From Natronomonas marina (GTDB lineage: Archaea; Halobacteriota; Halobacteria; Halobacteriales; Haloarculaceae): a DNA stretch of 64,000 bases. Below are positions 1 through 7,694 of the stretch, piece after piece. Where the stretch lies: contig NZ_CP101154.1 of the NCBI RefSeq assembly GCF_024298905.1, positions 2,108,001 to 2,172,000 of the forward strand, given 5' to 3'. A program made the translations under genes and the position numbers. Under the pieces are notes generated by a model. That model was not told the DNA's origin. It worked only from the letters and a program-made list of their open reading frames with translations, and ran no database searches. Every line of letters starts with the position of its first letter. The stretch's first letter is position 1.

Positions 1-264
1 GCCGCGGACGCCGCCGCGCTCCGGCTCGCGTGGCTGATGGACAACGGCGAACAGGCCATCCAGGAGTCCTCCATCGTGAAGTACCTCGCCTCGAACGTCA
101 TGTTCGACATCGCGGACGACGTCGTCCAGGTTCACGGCGGTAACGGCCTCTCCGAGGACAACCCCTTCATGGACGAACTCCAGACCGCCCGCATCCTCCG
201 CATCGTCGAGGGGACCGACGAGATCCAGCTGAACACCATCGCCAAGGAACTCGGCGTGAACTGA
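1..264 (+). CDS. Acyl-CoA dehydrogenase, C-terminal fragment (5' end outside window)
   Basis: The reading frame is open from base 1 and ends at a TGA, so only about the last 87 residues are present. They form the C-terminal helical domain of the acyl-CoA dehydrogenase family, flavoenzymes that introduce the 2,3 double bond into acyl-CoA thioesters. Visible motifs are VQVHGGNGLSEDNPF (FAD/substrate helix) and RIVEGTDEIQL, whose EGT contains the glutamate that acts as catalytic base in MCAD-type enzymes. The substrate chain length cannot be told from this piece. The next gene starts two bases after the stop and is probably co-transcribed. Family assignment is secure; function is inferred from the family. 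Confidence 0.93.
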   Translation, partial: AADAAALRLAWLMDNGEQAIQESSIVKYLASNVMFDIADDVVQVHGGNGLSEDNPFMDELQTARILRIVEGTDEIQLNTIAKELGVN

Positions 265-265
265 G

Positions 266-547
266 ATGTCGCTCCGGTCCGCCGCTCCGCCGTGGCCGCG
301 AACCGTCCGTGCGGAACTGGCGGCGACCGACTGGGACCGCCACCCCGTCGTCGACGTGGTCACGTTCGCGCCAGCCACCTCCCGCGGCCTGGAGGGAGAC
401 CGCCAGCGAATCGAGGTGTACCGCTACCGCGAGGCGCCCGAACTCGCCGTCTACGAGAACGACGAGCGGACCTTCCACGTCGAGCGGCTGACCCGCCCGC
501 TGTACGAGCGTCTCGCGGACGGTCCGGCGGCGGCCGGAACCGATTAG
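266..547 (+). CDS. Small conserved-type haloarchaeal protein of unknown function
   Basis: A 93-residue soluble protein with no signal peptide or membrane segment. I do not recognise a named domain. Its start lies one base after the stop of the acyl-CoA dehydrogenase, indicating a shared transcript. The composition is typical of haloarchaeal coding DNA, with a balanced acidic/basic mix and the central motif YRYREAPELAVYENDERTF resembling a small beta-rich fold. It could be an accessory protein of the dehydrogenase or just a passenger. Confidence 0.7.
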   Translation: MSLRSAAPPWPRTVRAELAATDWDRHPVVDVVTFAPATSRGLEGDRQRIEVYRYREAPELAVYENDERTFHVERLTRPLYERLADGPAAAGTD

Positions 548-571
548 TTCCCCGTCGTCGTCGGGCCGACC

Positions 572-1030
572 ATGCTGGGACTGCTCAGGGGCGTCGTGCG
601 CGGCGCGGTCGCGTGGCTGGTCGGCTGGGCGCTCACCTTCGCGGCTGTCGTCGTCGGCGTCGTCGACAGGAGCGGGGTCGACGGCGCGGCCGCGGCCTAC
701 GTTCGCGCCCACGCCGTGCCGCCGGAGGCGACCGCCGGCGTCGCTATCCCCGTCGTCGCGGTCGGCGTCGCAGGCCTCCGTGCCGGACGCAGCACCCGAT
801 CCGGCGTGACCGGCCGGGTCCGGTCGCTCGTCCAGTCGGTCCGCGGGACCGAGCGCAACCGGGCGAAGACCGCCGCCGTCGCCGGCGGCCTGCTGGCGGT
901 CGGGTACGCGGTCGTCGGCGTCGCCCTCTCCCTCGTCGTCGGTGGCGCGGTCGGCGGCGCTCTCGTCGGCGGTATCGCGTACGGACTGGCCGTCGGCGTG
1001 CCGACCGCCGTCGTCGGCGCCTTTTACTGA
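572..1030 (+). CDS. Small multi-pass membrane protein of unknown function
   Basis: 152 residues with four likely hydrophobic segments: about residues 10-32, 55-72, 103-122 and 125-150. The last two are rich in Gly, Ala and Val. A basic stretch (GRVRSLVQSVRGTERNRAK) between segments two and three is probably cytoplasmic. No family was recognised. A TATA-like GATTAGTT lies about 27 bases upstream of the ATG, inside the end of the preceding gene, so it may have its own leaderless transcript. Its 3' end overlaps the 3' end of the convergent redoxin gene by 7 bases. Confidence 0.75.
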   Translation: MLGLLRGVVRGAVAWLVGWALTFAAVVVGVVDRSGVDGAAAAYVRAHAVPPEATAGVAIPVVAVGVAGLRAGRSTRSGVTGRVRSLVQSVRGTERNRAKTAAVAGGLLAVGYAVVGVALSLVVGGAVGGALVGGIAYGLAVGVPTAVVGAFY

Positions 1031-1509
1031 GCGGGCAGGTCCTCGACGGCCGTCTCTATCTCCTCGCGGGGCACCGGATGAATCCACTCGTCGGTGTCCC
1101 AGGCGTGCCGGACGACGCCCTCGCCGTCGAGGACGAATATCGCTCGGCGGGGCGTTCTCGTGCCAGCCATCCCCTCGCGCTCGACGAGGAGGTCGTACGC
1201 CGAGGCGACGTCGCCCTCGAGGTCGGAGAAAATCGAGAAGGGGCTGTCGAGTTGCCTGAGGAACTCGTTGATCGAGTAGGGACCGTCCCGGACGACGCCG
1301 GAGACGGTGACGCCGTCGAAGGCGTCCCAGTCGGCCTTCTCGTAGCGAATCCACCAGTTCTGTGCGATGGCCGAGAAGACGAAGCCGTCGAAGACGAGGA
1401 CCGCCCCCCGCTCGCCGATGCGGTCGGCCAACGCCGTCGCCCTGAACGTCTCGCCGTCACACAGCAGTGCCTCGAACGCCGGAGCCCGCTCGCCGACTGA
1501 CGGTGGCAT
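1024..1509 (-). CDS. Redoxin/AhpC-TSA family protein lacking the peroxidatic cysteine
   Basis: 161 residues with the peroxiredoxin-like thioredoxin fold: N-terminal VGERAPAFEALLCDGE, a central beta strand VLVFDGFVF, then SDLEGDVASAYDLL and the late strand RRAIFVLDGEGVVRHAW, all in the order expected for AhpC/TSA proteins. The position that normally carries the peroxidatic Cys (P-x-x-x-T-x-x-C) reads FVFSAIAQNWW, and the only cysteine is Cys17. A cysteine peroxidase role is therefore unlikely; a binding, chaperone or other role is possible. The start is supported by a TATA-like GTTTAAGTT about 27 bases upstream, making it leaderless. It diverges from the glutaredoxin gene. Confidence 0.85.
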   Translation of the reverse strand: MPPSVGERAPAFEALLCDGETFRATALADRIGERGAVLVFDGFVFSAIAQNWWIRYEKADWDAFDGVTVSGVVRDGPYSINEFLRQLDSPFSIFSDLEGDVASAYDLLVEREGMAGTRTPRRAIFVLDGEGVVRHAWDTDEWIHPVPREEIETAVEDLPAQ

Positions 1510-1592
1510 ACGGCCACATCCGACCGTCGGAACTTAAACACGGTGTCCGTGGGCGGCGCCGGATTTTTGCCCCGGCGGCCGAAGGTGTGGGT

Positions 1593-1868
1593 ATGTCCAT
1601 CACGCTCTACCGGCTGGAGGGCTGTCCGTTCTGCGAGTTCGTCGTCGACAAACTGGACGAACTGGACCTCGAGTACGACAGCGTCTGGGTCGAGGGTCCC
1701 CACTCGAAGCGCGACGAGGTGAAGGCCATCACCGGCCAGCGACAGGTGCCGGTCGTGGTCGACGACGACTACGGCGTCTCGATGAGCCAGTCGTCGCGCA
1801 TCTTCGAGTTCCTCGAGACGACCTACGGCGACGCCGACTCGCCCGAGGAGGTCGAGGCGGCGTTCTGA
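1593..1868 (+). CDS. Glutaredoxin-family thiol-disulfide oxidoreductase
   Basis: 91 residues, a complete glutaredoxin/thioredoxin-like domain with the dithiol active site CPFC at residues 11-14 (LEGCPFCEFV), the cis-Pro motif QVPVVVDDD, and the conserved GVSMSQSSRIFEFLE helix. It should exchange protein or small-molecule disulfides in the cytoplasm. Haloarchaea use gamma-glutamylcysteine rather than glutathione, so the physiological thiol is uncertain. The ATG at 1593 was chosen over in-frame upstream starts because TATA-like GATTTTTGC lies 27 bases before it and family homology begins at this Met. Confidence 0.92.
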   Translation: MSITLYRLEGCPFCEFVVDKLDELDLEYDSVWVEGPHSKRDEVKAITGQRQVPVVVDDDYGVSMSQSSRIFEFLETTYGDADSPEEVEAAF

Positions 1869-1892
1869 CTCCGGCAGGACCGTCGCGGCCGC

Positions 1893-2294
1893 TCACTCGT
1901 CTATATCGTGGGGGTTGAGCCCGGGGTCCTCGACCGGCGGCGCGCCGACCGAGAGGACGACCCCTCGGTCGTCGCCGGTGTAGCGGTGGCCGTGGCCGAT
2001 CTTCGGGCCGGCAGCCCACAGCGCCCCCTCCTCGACGTCGACGTACTCCTCCTCGCCGGAGCGACCGAGTTTCAGCGAGAACTCCCCCTCGACGACGTAG
2101 TAGAGCTCCTCCTGCTCGCTGTGAGCGTGGTACTGTATCTCCTCTCCCGGCTCGAAGTACCACACCGTCACCCGCATCTCCTCGAGCCCCAGCAGGTCGC
2201 CGACGGGCTTTATGTCCAGGTCCGGCGGTAGGGCCTCTATCTCCGAAAGGTCGGTCACGGGCGCCTCCTCGAGGTCGATCACTTCGTACTCCAT
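1893..2294 (-). CDS. Cupin-domain protein
   Basis: 133 residues with a single cupin beta-barrel. The first cupin motif is visible as GEEIQYHAHSEQEELYYVV (metal-binding His-x-His and Glu) with the following EGEF, and the second as GALWAAGPKIGHGHRY. Such small cupins bind a metal and act as sugar isomerases, dioxygenases or small-molecule sensors; the sequence does not say which. An AT-rich TATA box (CCTTTTTGTAGG) is centred about 28 bases upstream of the ATG, fitting a leaderless monocistronic transcript. Confidence 0.88.
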   Translation of the reverse strand: MEYEVIDLEEAPVTDLSEIEALPPDLDIKPVGDLLGLEEMRVTVWYFEPGEEIQYHAHSEQEELYYVVEGEFSLKLGRSGEEEYVDVEEGALWAAGPKIGHGHRYTGDDRGVVLSVGAPPVEDPGLNPHDIDE

Positions 2295-2407
2295 GGCGGG
2301 TTGCCGAACGCTCCCGACCTACAAAAAGGTACGCTCGGGGTACGTTCGCCGGCATCCTCACGCTCGGACGGCTTGTGCTCCCGAGCTACGGAGGGGTACC
2401 TCGGGGG

Positions 2408-3163
2408 CTACTCCAGGACCGCGTCCGCCAGCCGGGGCAGCGCCTCGGTGACGTCCGCCCGGAAGTCGTACTCGGCGCGGTCGGAGATGGCCGTCTCCTC
2501 GAGGTTGACGACGACGATGGTGGCGCCCCGCTCGGCCGCCGTCCGCGGCAGCGAGGCGGCGGGCTCGACGGCGAGCGAGGAGCCGACGACGAGGTAGGTG
2601 TCGGCGGACTCCGAGAGCGACTGCGCCCGGAACAGCGCATGGTCGGGTAACTGCTCGCCGAAGAGGACGACGTCGGGTTTCAGCACCTCGTCGCAGTGGT
2701 CGCAGGTCGGCGGGACGGTCCCCTCCCGGACCCGCTTGAAGACGGGGTCAGCGTCCTGACGGCGGTTACAGCCCGTACAGACGACGCGGCGGCCGTTGCC
2801 GTGGATCTCGACGGGGTCCTCGCTACCGGCCGCCTGGTGGAGCCCGTCGACGTTCTGCGTGACGAGGCCGTCGAGAACGCCGCCGGTCTCGAGCCGTGCG
2901 AGCGCCTCGTGGGCGGCGTTTGGCTCGACGCCGTCGCCGAACATCTCCTCGACGAGTTCCGCGCGGTCGCGCCAGAAGCCCTCCGGGTCCGCCCGGAACC
3001 GCGAGACGTGGAACTCCTGGGGGTCGTACTCCGTCCAGAGGCCGTCCTCCGAGCGGAAGTCGGGGAGGCCGGAGGCCGTCGAGACGCCGGCGCCGGTCAT
3101 CGCAACGACGGAGTCGGCGTCGCGGATGGCCCCGGCCGCGAACTCGAGTTCCCGCTGGTCCAT
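2408..3163 (-). CDS. Sir2-family NAD-dependent protein deacylase
   Basis: 251 residues, the normal length of a prokaryotic sirtuin. Motifs in order: NAD-binding GAGVSTASGLPDFRS (about residues 25-39), TQNVDGLHQAAGS with the catalytic His in the following EIHGNG, a zinc ribbon CTGC...CDHC (about 130-156), VLFGEQLP, the Rossmann GSSLAVEPA and VVVNLEET. It should remove acyl groups from protein lysines with release of nicotinamide and O-acyl-ADP-ribose. In haloarchaea possible targets include chromatin proteins and acyl-CoA synthetases; the adjacent acyl-CoA dehydrogenase makes the latter attractive but unproven. A TATA-like GCTTTTCTAC lies 27 bases upstream of the start. Confidence 0.95.
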   Translation of the reverse strand: MDQRELEFAAGAIRDADSVVAMTGAGVSTASGLPDFRSEDGLWTEYDPQEFHVSRFRADPEGFWRDRAELVEEMFGDGVEPNAAHEALARLETGGVLDGLVTQNVDGLHQAAGSEDPVEIHGNGRRVVCTGCNRRQDADPVFKRVREGTVPPTCDHCDEVLKPDVVLFGEQLPDHALFRAQSLSESADTYLVVGSSLAVEPAASLPRTAAERGATIVVVNLEETAISDRAEYDFRADVTEALPRLADAVLE

Positions 3164-3250
3164 GCCCGCCGTTCAGCGCCGACGTAGAAAAGCGAACCGC
3201 CTCTCGTGTCCCCCGGGGCCGGGATTCGCCGCCGGTGACCCCGAGGGACC

Positions 3251-4441
3251 TCACTTGTAGGCGCTCACGCCGGTCAGCTCCTTGCCGACGACGAGCTTCT
3301 GGATGTCCGTCGTGCCGTCGGGAATCGTCATCGTGCGGGCGTCGCGGTAGTACCGTTCGAGGGGGTACTCCTCGGAGAGGCCGTTGCCGCCGTGGACCTG
3401 CAGCGCCGTGTCGGTCACGTCGACGCTCTTCTCGCAGACCCACCCCTTCGCCAGCGAGGAGAACATCCGCGCCTCGGGGTCGCCCTCGCCGACCTTCCGG
3501 GCCGTCTCGTAGGTGAGCAGCCGGCCGGTCTCCAGCCCCGCGCGAATCTCGTACAGTTTCTCCTGGACGAGCTGGTGGCCGCCGATGGGCCCGCCGAACA
3601 CCTCCCGCTCCTTGGCGTAGTTGAGGGCGTCCTCGTAGGCGGCCTGCATGATGCCGACCGACATCGCCGCCATCCCCGTCCGCATGTAGGAGAACATCGC
3701 GTTCAGCGGGTTCTGCGTCTGGAACATCTCGTTGTCCGTGATGTCCGACTCCCCGGAGGCGACCATGTTCGTGACGGCGTTCATCAGTTTGTTGTCCTCG
3801 GAAACGCGCACCTCGTCGAAGAATATCTGGCCCGTCGGCGAGCCGTTCCAGCCGAGTTTGTGGAGTTCGCGCGTCTCGACGTCGTTGGTGACGCAGTCGA
3901 CGATGAAGAAGTCCCGCTGGCCCAGTTCCTCGTCGTGAGCGACGACCAGCGCCATGTCCGCGATGGGGGCGTTCGATACCCACGTCTTCTCGCCGTCGAT
4001 GACGTACTCGTCGCCGTCCTTCTCGGCGGTCGTGGCGGGACTGCGCGTGTCGCTGCCGCCGTCCGGCTCCGTGACCGCCATGCAGCCGATACACGAGCCG
4101 TCGTCGAGTTTGTCACCGAGCGCGTCCTGGGTTTCCTCGCCGGCGTATGCGGCGAACAGCGTCGGGAAGGACATGTTCAGCGTGACGTTGAGCGAGGGCC
4201 AGATACGGGAGATCTCCTCGCTCGTGACGGCGTAGGTGAGCGGGTCGGCGAACCCGTCGCCCTCGACGTCGCCCGGCCCGATGCCGAGTTCGCCAAGCAT
4301 CTGCTGGTACTGGATAGCCTCGTCCTTGCTCATCGGCTCGCGGTCGGCCTCCGGCAGGTCCGGCGCGATTTCGGCCTCGAGGAACTCCCGCAGGGAGTCC
4401 CGTATCATCTCGTGTTCCTCGTCGAGGTGGGCGTGTCGCAT
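3251..4441 (-). CDS. Acyl-CoA dehydrogenase with Asp at the usual catalytic Glu position
   Basis: About 396 residues covering the full family: N-terminal helices, the FAD-contacting beta domain (CMAVTEPDGGSDT, then KTWVSNAPIADM) and the C-terminal helical domain with ALQVHGGNGLSEEYPLER. The segment that reads YEGTxxIQ in MCAD/SCAD-type enzymes is TIPDGTTDIQK here, so Asp replaces the standard catalytic Glu. Either the base is provided elsewhere, as in isovaleryl-CoA dehydrogenase, or activity is altered. The start at 4441 (MRHAHLDEEHEM) is preferred over an ATG six codons upstream because a TATA-like GCTTAGCC lies about 27 bases before it. It diverges from the MBL hydrolase. Confidence 0.93.
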   Translation of the reverse strand: MRHAHLDEEHEMIRDSLREFLEAEIAPDLPEADREPMSKDEAIQYQQMLGELGIGPGDVEGDGFADPLTYAVTSEEISRIWPSLNVTLNMSFPTLFAAYAGEETQDALGDKLDDGSCIGCMAVTEPDGGSDTRSPATTAEKDGDEYVIDGEKTWVSNAPIADMALVVAHDEELGQRDFFIVDCVTNDVETRELHKLGWNGSPTGQIFFDEVRVSEDNKLMNAVTNMVASGESDITDNEMFQTQNPLNAMFSYMRTGMAAMSVGIMQAAYEDALNYAKEREVFGGPIGGHQLVQEKLYEIRAGLETGRLLTYETARKVGEGDPEARMFSSLAKGWVCEKSVDVTDTALQVHGGNGLSEEYPLERYYRDARTMTIPDGTTDIQKLVVGKELTGVSAYK

Positions 4442-4541
4442 ACCACGGTGTTGCGGCACGACCGGCTAAGCGGTTTACCGTCGCATGGGAGGGCGTTTAT
4501 TGGTCGGGACCGGTGTCACGACGCCAGCGGCCGAGCGACCG

Positions 4542-5846
4542 ATGCAGCGCACTCGACGCAACGATTACGGGGCGGCGTGTCGAGCGGCCCACATGGTCGA
4601 AAACGCGATCGAGACGGTCGCGGCCGTCGAGGCCGGCGTGCGCGACCCCGAGGTCGTCAGGGTGACCGATCGAACGTACTTCTGTCCGCTGTTCAGCGGC
4701 GTCACCGCCTTCGAGACGGACGCCGGGCTCGTCCTCGTGGACACCGGTCTCGAGCGGCTCGCCCCGCACATCGCCGAAGCGTTCCGCGAGTACACCGACG
4801 CGCCCGTCCACACCGCCGTCTACACGCACGGCCACGTCGATCACGCCTACGGCCTGGCGCCGTACCTCCTCGAGGGTCAGTCTGATCCCGAGGTGGTCGC
4901 ACACGAGGCCGTCGCCGAGCGGTTCGCGCGCTACGCCCGGACGCGGGACCACAACGAGGCCATCAACGCCCGCCAGTTCGGCGGCACGGTCGAGCTGGCC
5001 GACACGATGTACGAGGAGGGGTCGCCGTTCGGCTGGCCCGACTACCCGCCGACCACCGAGTACCGCGACGACCTCGTCCTCACGGTCGGCGGCGAGCGGT
5101 TCGAACTCCACCACGCCCGCGGCGAGACCGACGACCACACCTGGCTGTACTGCCCGGACCGCGAGGTGCTCTGCCCCGGGGACTTCTCGATCGGCGCCTG
5201 CCCGAACGCGGGCAACCCGCAGAAGGTCCAGCGGTATCCGGACGAGTGGATCGACGCGCTCCGCGAGATGGCCGCAGAGGACGCGCGGCACCTCTGTCCG
5301 GGTCACGGCGACCCGATCGTCGACGACCCGGACGCGATCCGGACGCGCCTCGTCCGGACCGCGGCCTATCTCGAGGCGCTGGTCGAGGACGCGCTCGCGG
5401 CCCTGAACGACGGCTCGCCACCCCACGTCGACATCGTCCACGACGTGGACTACCCCGAGACCGACGCCGAGTGGCTCGCCCCACAGTACGACGACCCGGA
5501 GTTCGTCGTTCGCTCGGTGATCCGCCGCTACGGTGGCTGGTGGAGCGGTCGGCCGTCGGAGTTACAGCCGGCACGACGCGCGGCCCTCGCCTCGGAGGTC
5601 GCGTCGCTCGGGGGCGGCGCCGAGGCCCTGGCCGCCCGCGCGGAGGAACTCGCGGACGCGGGCGAGTTCCGGCTCGCCGGCCACCTCGCCGATTTCGCGC
5701 TGGAGGCCGCCCCGGAGGACGAGTCGGTCGCGCCCGCCGTCAACCGCGTGTACGCGGCGCGAGCAGAGCAGGCCGCCAGCCTGATGGCCGAGAACCTCTA
5801 CCGGTCGGCCGCGTCGTACGCCGCCGACCGGCGCCCGTTCCGCTGA
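4542..5846 (+). CDS. MBL-fold hydrolase, alkyl-sulfatase-like
   Basis: About 434 residues. The N-terminal metallo-beta-lactamase domain carries VYTHGHVDHAYG (zinc-binding HxHxDH), HHARGETDDHTWLYCP and LCPGHGDPI, the third and fourth metal motifs. The C-terminal part, from about LQPARRAALASEV onward, is a helical region with RAEELADAGEFRLAGHLAD, resembling the dimerisation domain of class III alkyl sulfatases (SdsA1/BDS1 type). Those enzymes hydrolyse alkyl sulfate esters; the true substrate here is unknown, and alkyl sulfatases usually also have a C-terminal SCP2-like domain that this protein lacks. Start choice among Met codons at 4485, 4542 and 4593 is uncertain; 4542 was taken as the most conservative full-length option. 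Confidence 0.85.
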   Translation: MQRTRRNDYGAACRAAHMVENAIETVAAVEAGVRDPEVVRVTDRTYFCPLFSGVTAFETDAGLVLVDTGLERLAPHIAEAFREYTDAPVHTAVYTHGHVDHAYGLAPYLLEGQSDPEVVAHEAVAERFARYARTRDHNEAINARQFGGTVELADTMYEEGSPFGWPDYPPTTEYRDDLVLTVGGERFELHHARGETDDHTWLYCPDREVLCPGDFSIGACPNAGNPQKVQRYPDEWIDALREMAAEDARHLCPGHGDPIVDDPDAIRTRLVRTAAYLEALVEDALAALNDGSPPHVDIVHDVDYPETDAEWLAPQYDDPEFVVRSVIRRYGGWWSGRPSELQPARRAALASEVASLGGGAEALAARAEELADAGEFRLAGHLADFALEAAPEDESVAPAVNRVYAARAEQAASLMAENLYRSAASYAADRRPFR

Positions 5847-6005
5847 CGCGTTCGCGGGGTCGCCGCAGTCGGGGGCGCCTCGGTCGGGTCGACGTGCGTC
5901 ACCTGGCGTCCGCGAGACCGATGACCACTCCGGGGTCCGGCATCATCCCGATGGCGGTCGGGCGGCTGGCGACGCCGGCCCGCGCCACCGGGTCCTGCAT
6001 CGGGA

Positions 6006-7427
6006 CTATCGGCCCGGTAACTCGACGCGGCCGCCCTCCGTCTCCGTCTCCGGGAACATCTTGCCCGGGTTGAGGATGTCGTTGGGGTCGAGCGCGCCCT
6101 TCACGGCGCGCATCGCCTGGACGCCGCCCTTGCCGTGTTCGAGTTCGAGGAACTTGCGCTTGCCCATGCCGATGCCGTGTTCGCCCGTCGCCGTGCCGCC
6201 CCACTCGATGGCCCGCTCGACGATGCTGTCGTAGACGTCCTCGGCGCGGGCCTCGGCCTCGGCGTCGTCGGGGTCGACGAGGGCGGCGTAGTGGACGTTG
6301 CCGTCGCCGGCGTGTCCGAAGCAGGGCAAGAGGAGGTCCCGCTCGTCGGCGAGGTCCTTGGCGTAGCGGACGATGTCGGGGTACCTGCTGATTGGGACGG
6401 TGACGTCGCCGGGATGGCGGGGTTCGAGGTCGGGGTCGTACTGCTGGACGGCGAAGGCGAGTTCGTCCCGGGCGCGCCATATCTCGTCCATCCGGTCGTC
6501 GCTGGCAATCTCGAACTCGGCGACGTCGTGGGCCTCGAGGATAGTCTCGAAGAAGTCGATCTCCTCGTCGATGCCGTGGTTGGCGTGGAACTCGAAGAAG
6601 ATCATCGCCCCCTCGGGGAGGCCGGTGTCGAAGTAGTCGTTCGCCATCTCCGCCGCGAGCGGGTCGATGAGCTCGATTTTCGCGGTGTCGACGCCGGAGC
6701 GGACGGCGTCGTAGACGGCCTCGGCGGCGTCGTCCATCGACTCGAAGACGGCGCGGCCGCCCTTGATCTGCTCGGGACGGCCCTCCAGTTCCAGCGTCGC
6801 GCGGGTGACGACGCCGAGCGTGCCCTCGCTGCCGACGACGAGGTCCTTGAGGTTGTAGCCCGAGGAGGTCTTGACGGCCTTGCTGCCGGCCTCGAGGACG
6901 GTGCCGTCGGCGAGCACGACCTCCAGTTCGAGCACCCAGTCGGCGACCTCGCCGTACTTGACGGTCTTCTGGCCGGAGGCGTCGTTGACGATCATCCCGC
7001 CGACAGTCGAGAGGTTCGCCGACGACGGCATCGGCGGGAAGAACATCCCGTGTTCGGCGACCGTGTCGTCGACGACGTTGCCCATCACGCCCGGTTCGAC
7101 GTCGATCTGGAAGTCGTCGGGCCGGACATCGAGGACGTCGTTCATCCGCGTCATGTCCATGCTGACTCCCCGGAACAGCGGGACGGCGTTGCCCTCCAGC
7201 GACGTGCCGGCGGCGTAGGGGGTGACCGGCACCTCGCGCTCGCTGGCGGCCTCGAGGACGGCCGAGACGTCGGCAGTCGAGGCCGGCCAGACGACGGCGT
7301 CGGGGGTGACGCCCAGGCCGGCCTCCTGTGCCACCCAGTCGGCGGCGTGGCTCTCGCGGGCCGACTCGTCGAACGAGACCGCACCGTCGAGGTCCAGGTC
7401 GGACAGGAACGAACAGTCGTGCGTCAT
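6006..7427 (-). CDS. FAD-linked oxidase, glycolate/D-lactate dehydrogenase type (GlcD-like)
   Basis: 473 residues of the FAD-binding PCMH/FAD_binding_4 family. The N-terminal flavin domain shows VVWPASTADVSAVLEAA, TPYAAGTSLEGNAVP and the pyrophosphate-contacting FPPMPSSANLSTVGGM and GYNLKDLVVGSEGTLGVVT; the C-terminal FAD-oxidase domain ends with GHAGDGNVHYAAL and GEHGIGMGKRKFLE, signatures of GlcD/LldD-like enzymes. It should oxidise a 2-hydroxyacid such as glycolate or D-lactate. No iron-sulfur partner (GlcF) is adjacent. A TATA-like CATTTAAGCC is centred about 27 bases upstream of the ATG. The intergenic region shared with nadE contains GTGGTGT-type motifs near both starts. Confidence 0.93.
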   Translation of the reverse strand: MTHDCSFLSDLDLDGAVSFDESARESHAADWVAQEAGLGVTPDAVVWPASTADVSAVLEAASEREVPVTPYAAGTSLEGNAVPLFRGVSMDMTRMNDVLDVRPDDFQIDVEPGVMGNVVDDTVAEHGMFFPPMPSSANLSTVGGMIVNDASGQKTVKYGEVADWVLELEVVLADGTVLEAGSKAVKTSSGYNLKDLVVGSEGTLGVVTRATLELEGRPEQIKGGRAVFESMDDAAEAVYDAVRSGVDTAKIELIDPLAAEMANDYFDTGLPEGAMIFFEFHANHGIDEEIDFFETILEAHDVAEFEIASDDRMDEIWRARDELAFAVQQYDPDLEPRHPGDVTVPISRYPDIVRYAKDLADERDLLLPCFGHAGDGNVHYAALVDPDDAEAEARAEDVYDSIVERAIEWGGTATGEHGIGMGKRKFLELEHGKGGVQAMRAVKGALDPNDILNPGKMFPETETEGGRVELPGR

Positions 7428-7550
7428 ACCGACACACCACGCCCGTATCGGCTTAAATGTATACGGAGCGACCGGTCGACGCGGCGGGCGACTGCTGTGT
7501 CTTTTCTATTCCCCTTATTCACACCTATTACAGTATTGAGTGTACGAACA

Positions 7551-7594
7551 TGTGGTGTAGAAAGATTTAAATTCGATATACCACACCATTGTGG
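7551..7594 (+). promoter_or_regulatory. Candidate operator: TGTGGT/ACCACA dyad around TATA box, nadE promoter
   Basis: TGTGGT at 7551-7556 and its inverted copy ACCACA at 7580-7585 lie symmetrically around TTTAAA (7566-7571), the likely TATA element. A further TGTGG half-site at 7590-7594 forms CCACA-N4-TGTGG with the second. This is the geometry of a repressor that blocks TBP or transcription factor B access. The regulator is not identifiable from the sequence. Confidence 0.5.
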
Positions 7595-7610
7595 CGTGTT
7601 TAAAGAACAA

Positions 7611-7694
7611 ATGTCCGTAGAATCCGACGCGACTGGAACGGCCGATTTCGACCACCCGGTGCTGCACGTCTCGACCGACGACCACCGGGAATGA
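7611..7694 (+). CDS. 27-residue small ORF overlapping the start of nadE
   Basis: Starts at the first ATG downstream of the TTTAAAT promoter and encodes 27 residues, beginning MSVESDATGTADFDHPVL. Its stop overlaps the nadE start in an ATGA arrangement (nadE ATG at 7691-7693, TGA at 7692-7694), the classic layout for translational coupling. The composition is acidic, like real haloarchaeal proteins. It may be a leader peptide that sets nadE expression or a small protein in its own right. No homology could be tested. Confidence 0.55.
   Translation: MSVESDATGTADFDHPVLHVSTDDHRE

Noticed and set aside
5899-6000. A possible 33-residue minus-strand ORF after the GlcD-like gene
   Set aside because: It has an ATG and a stop but no promoter, no known family and no overlap logic; it lies in ordinary GC-rich spacer.
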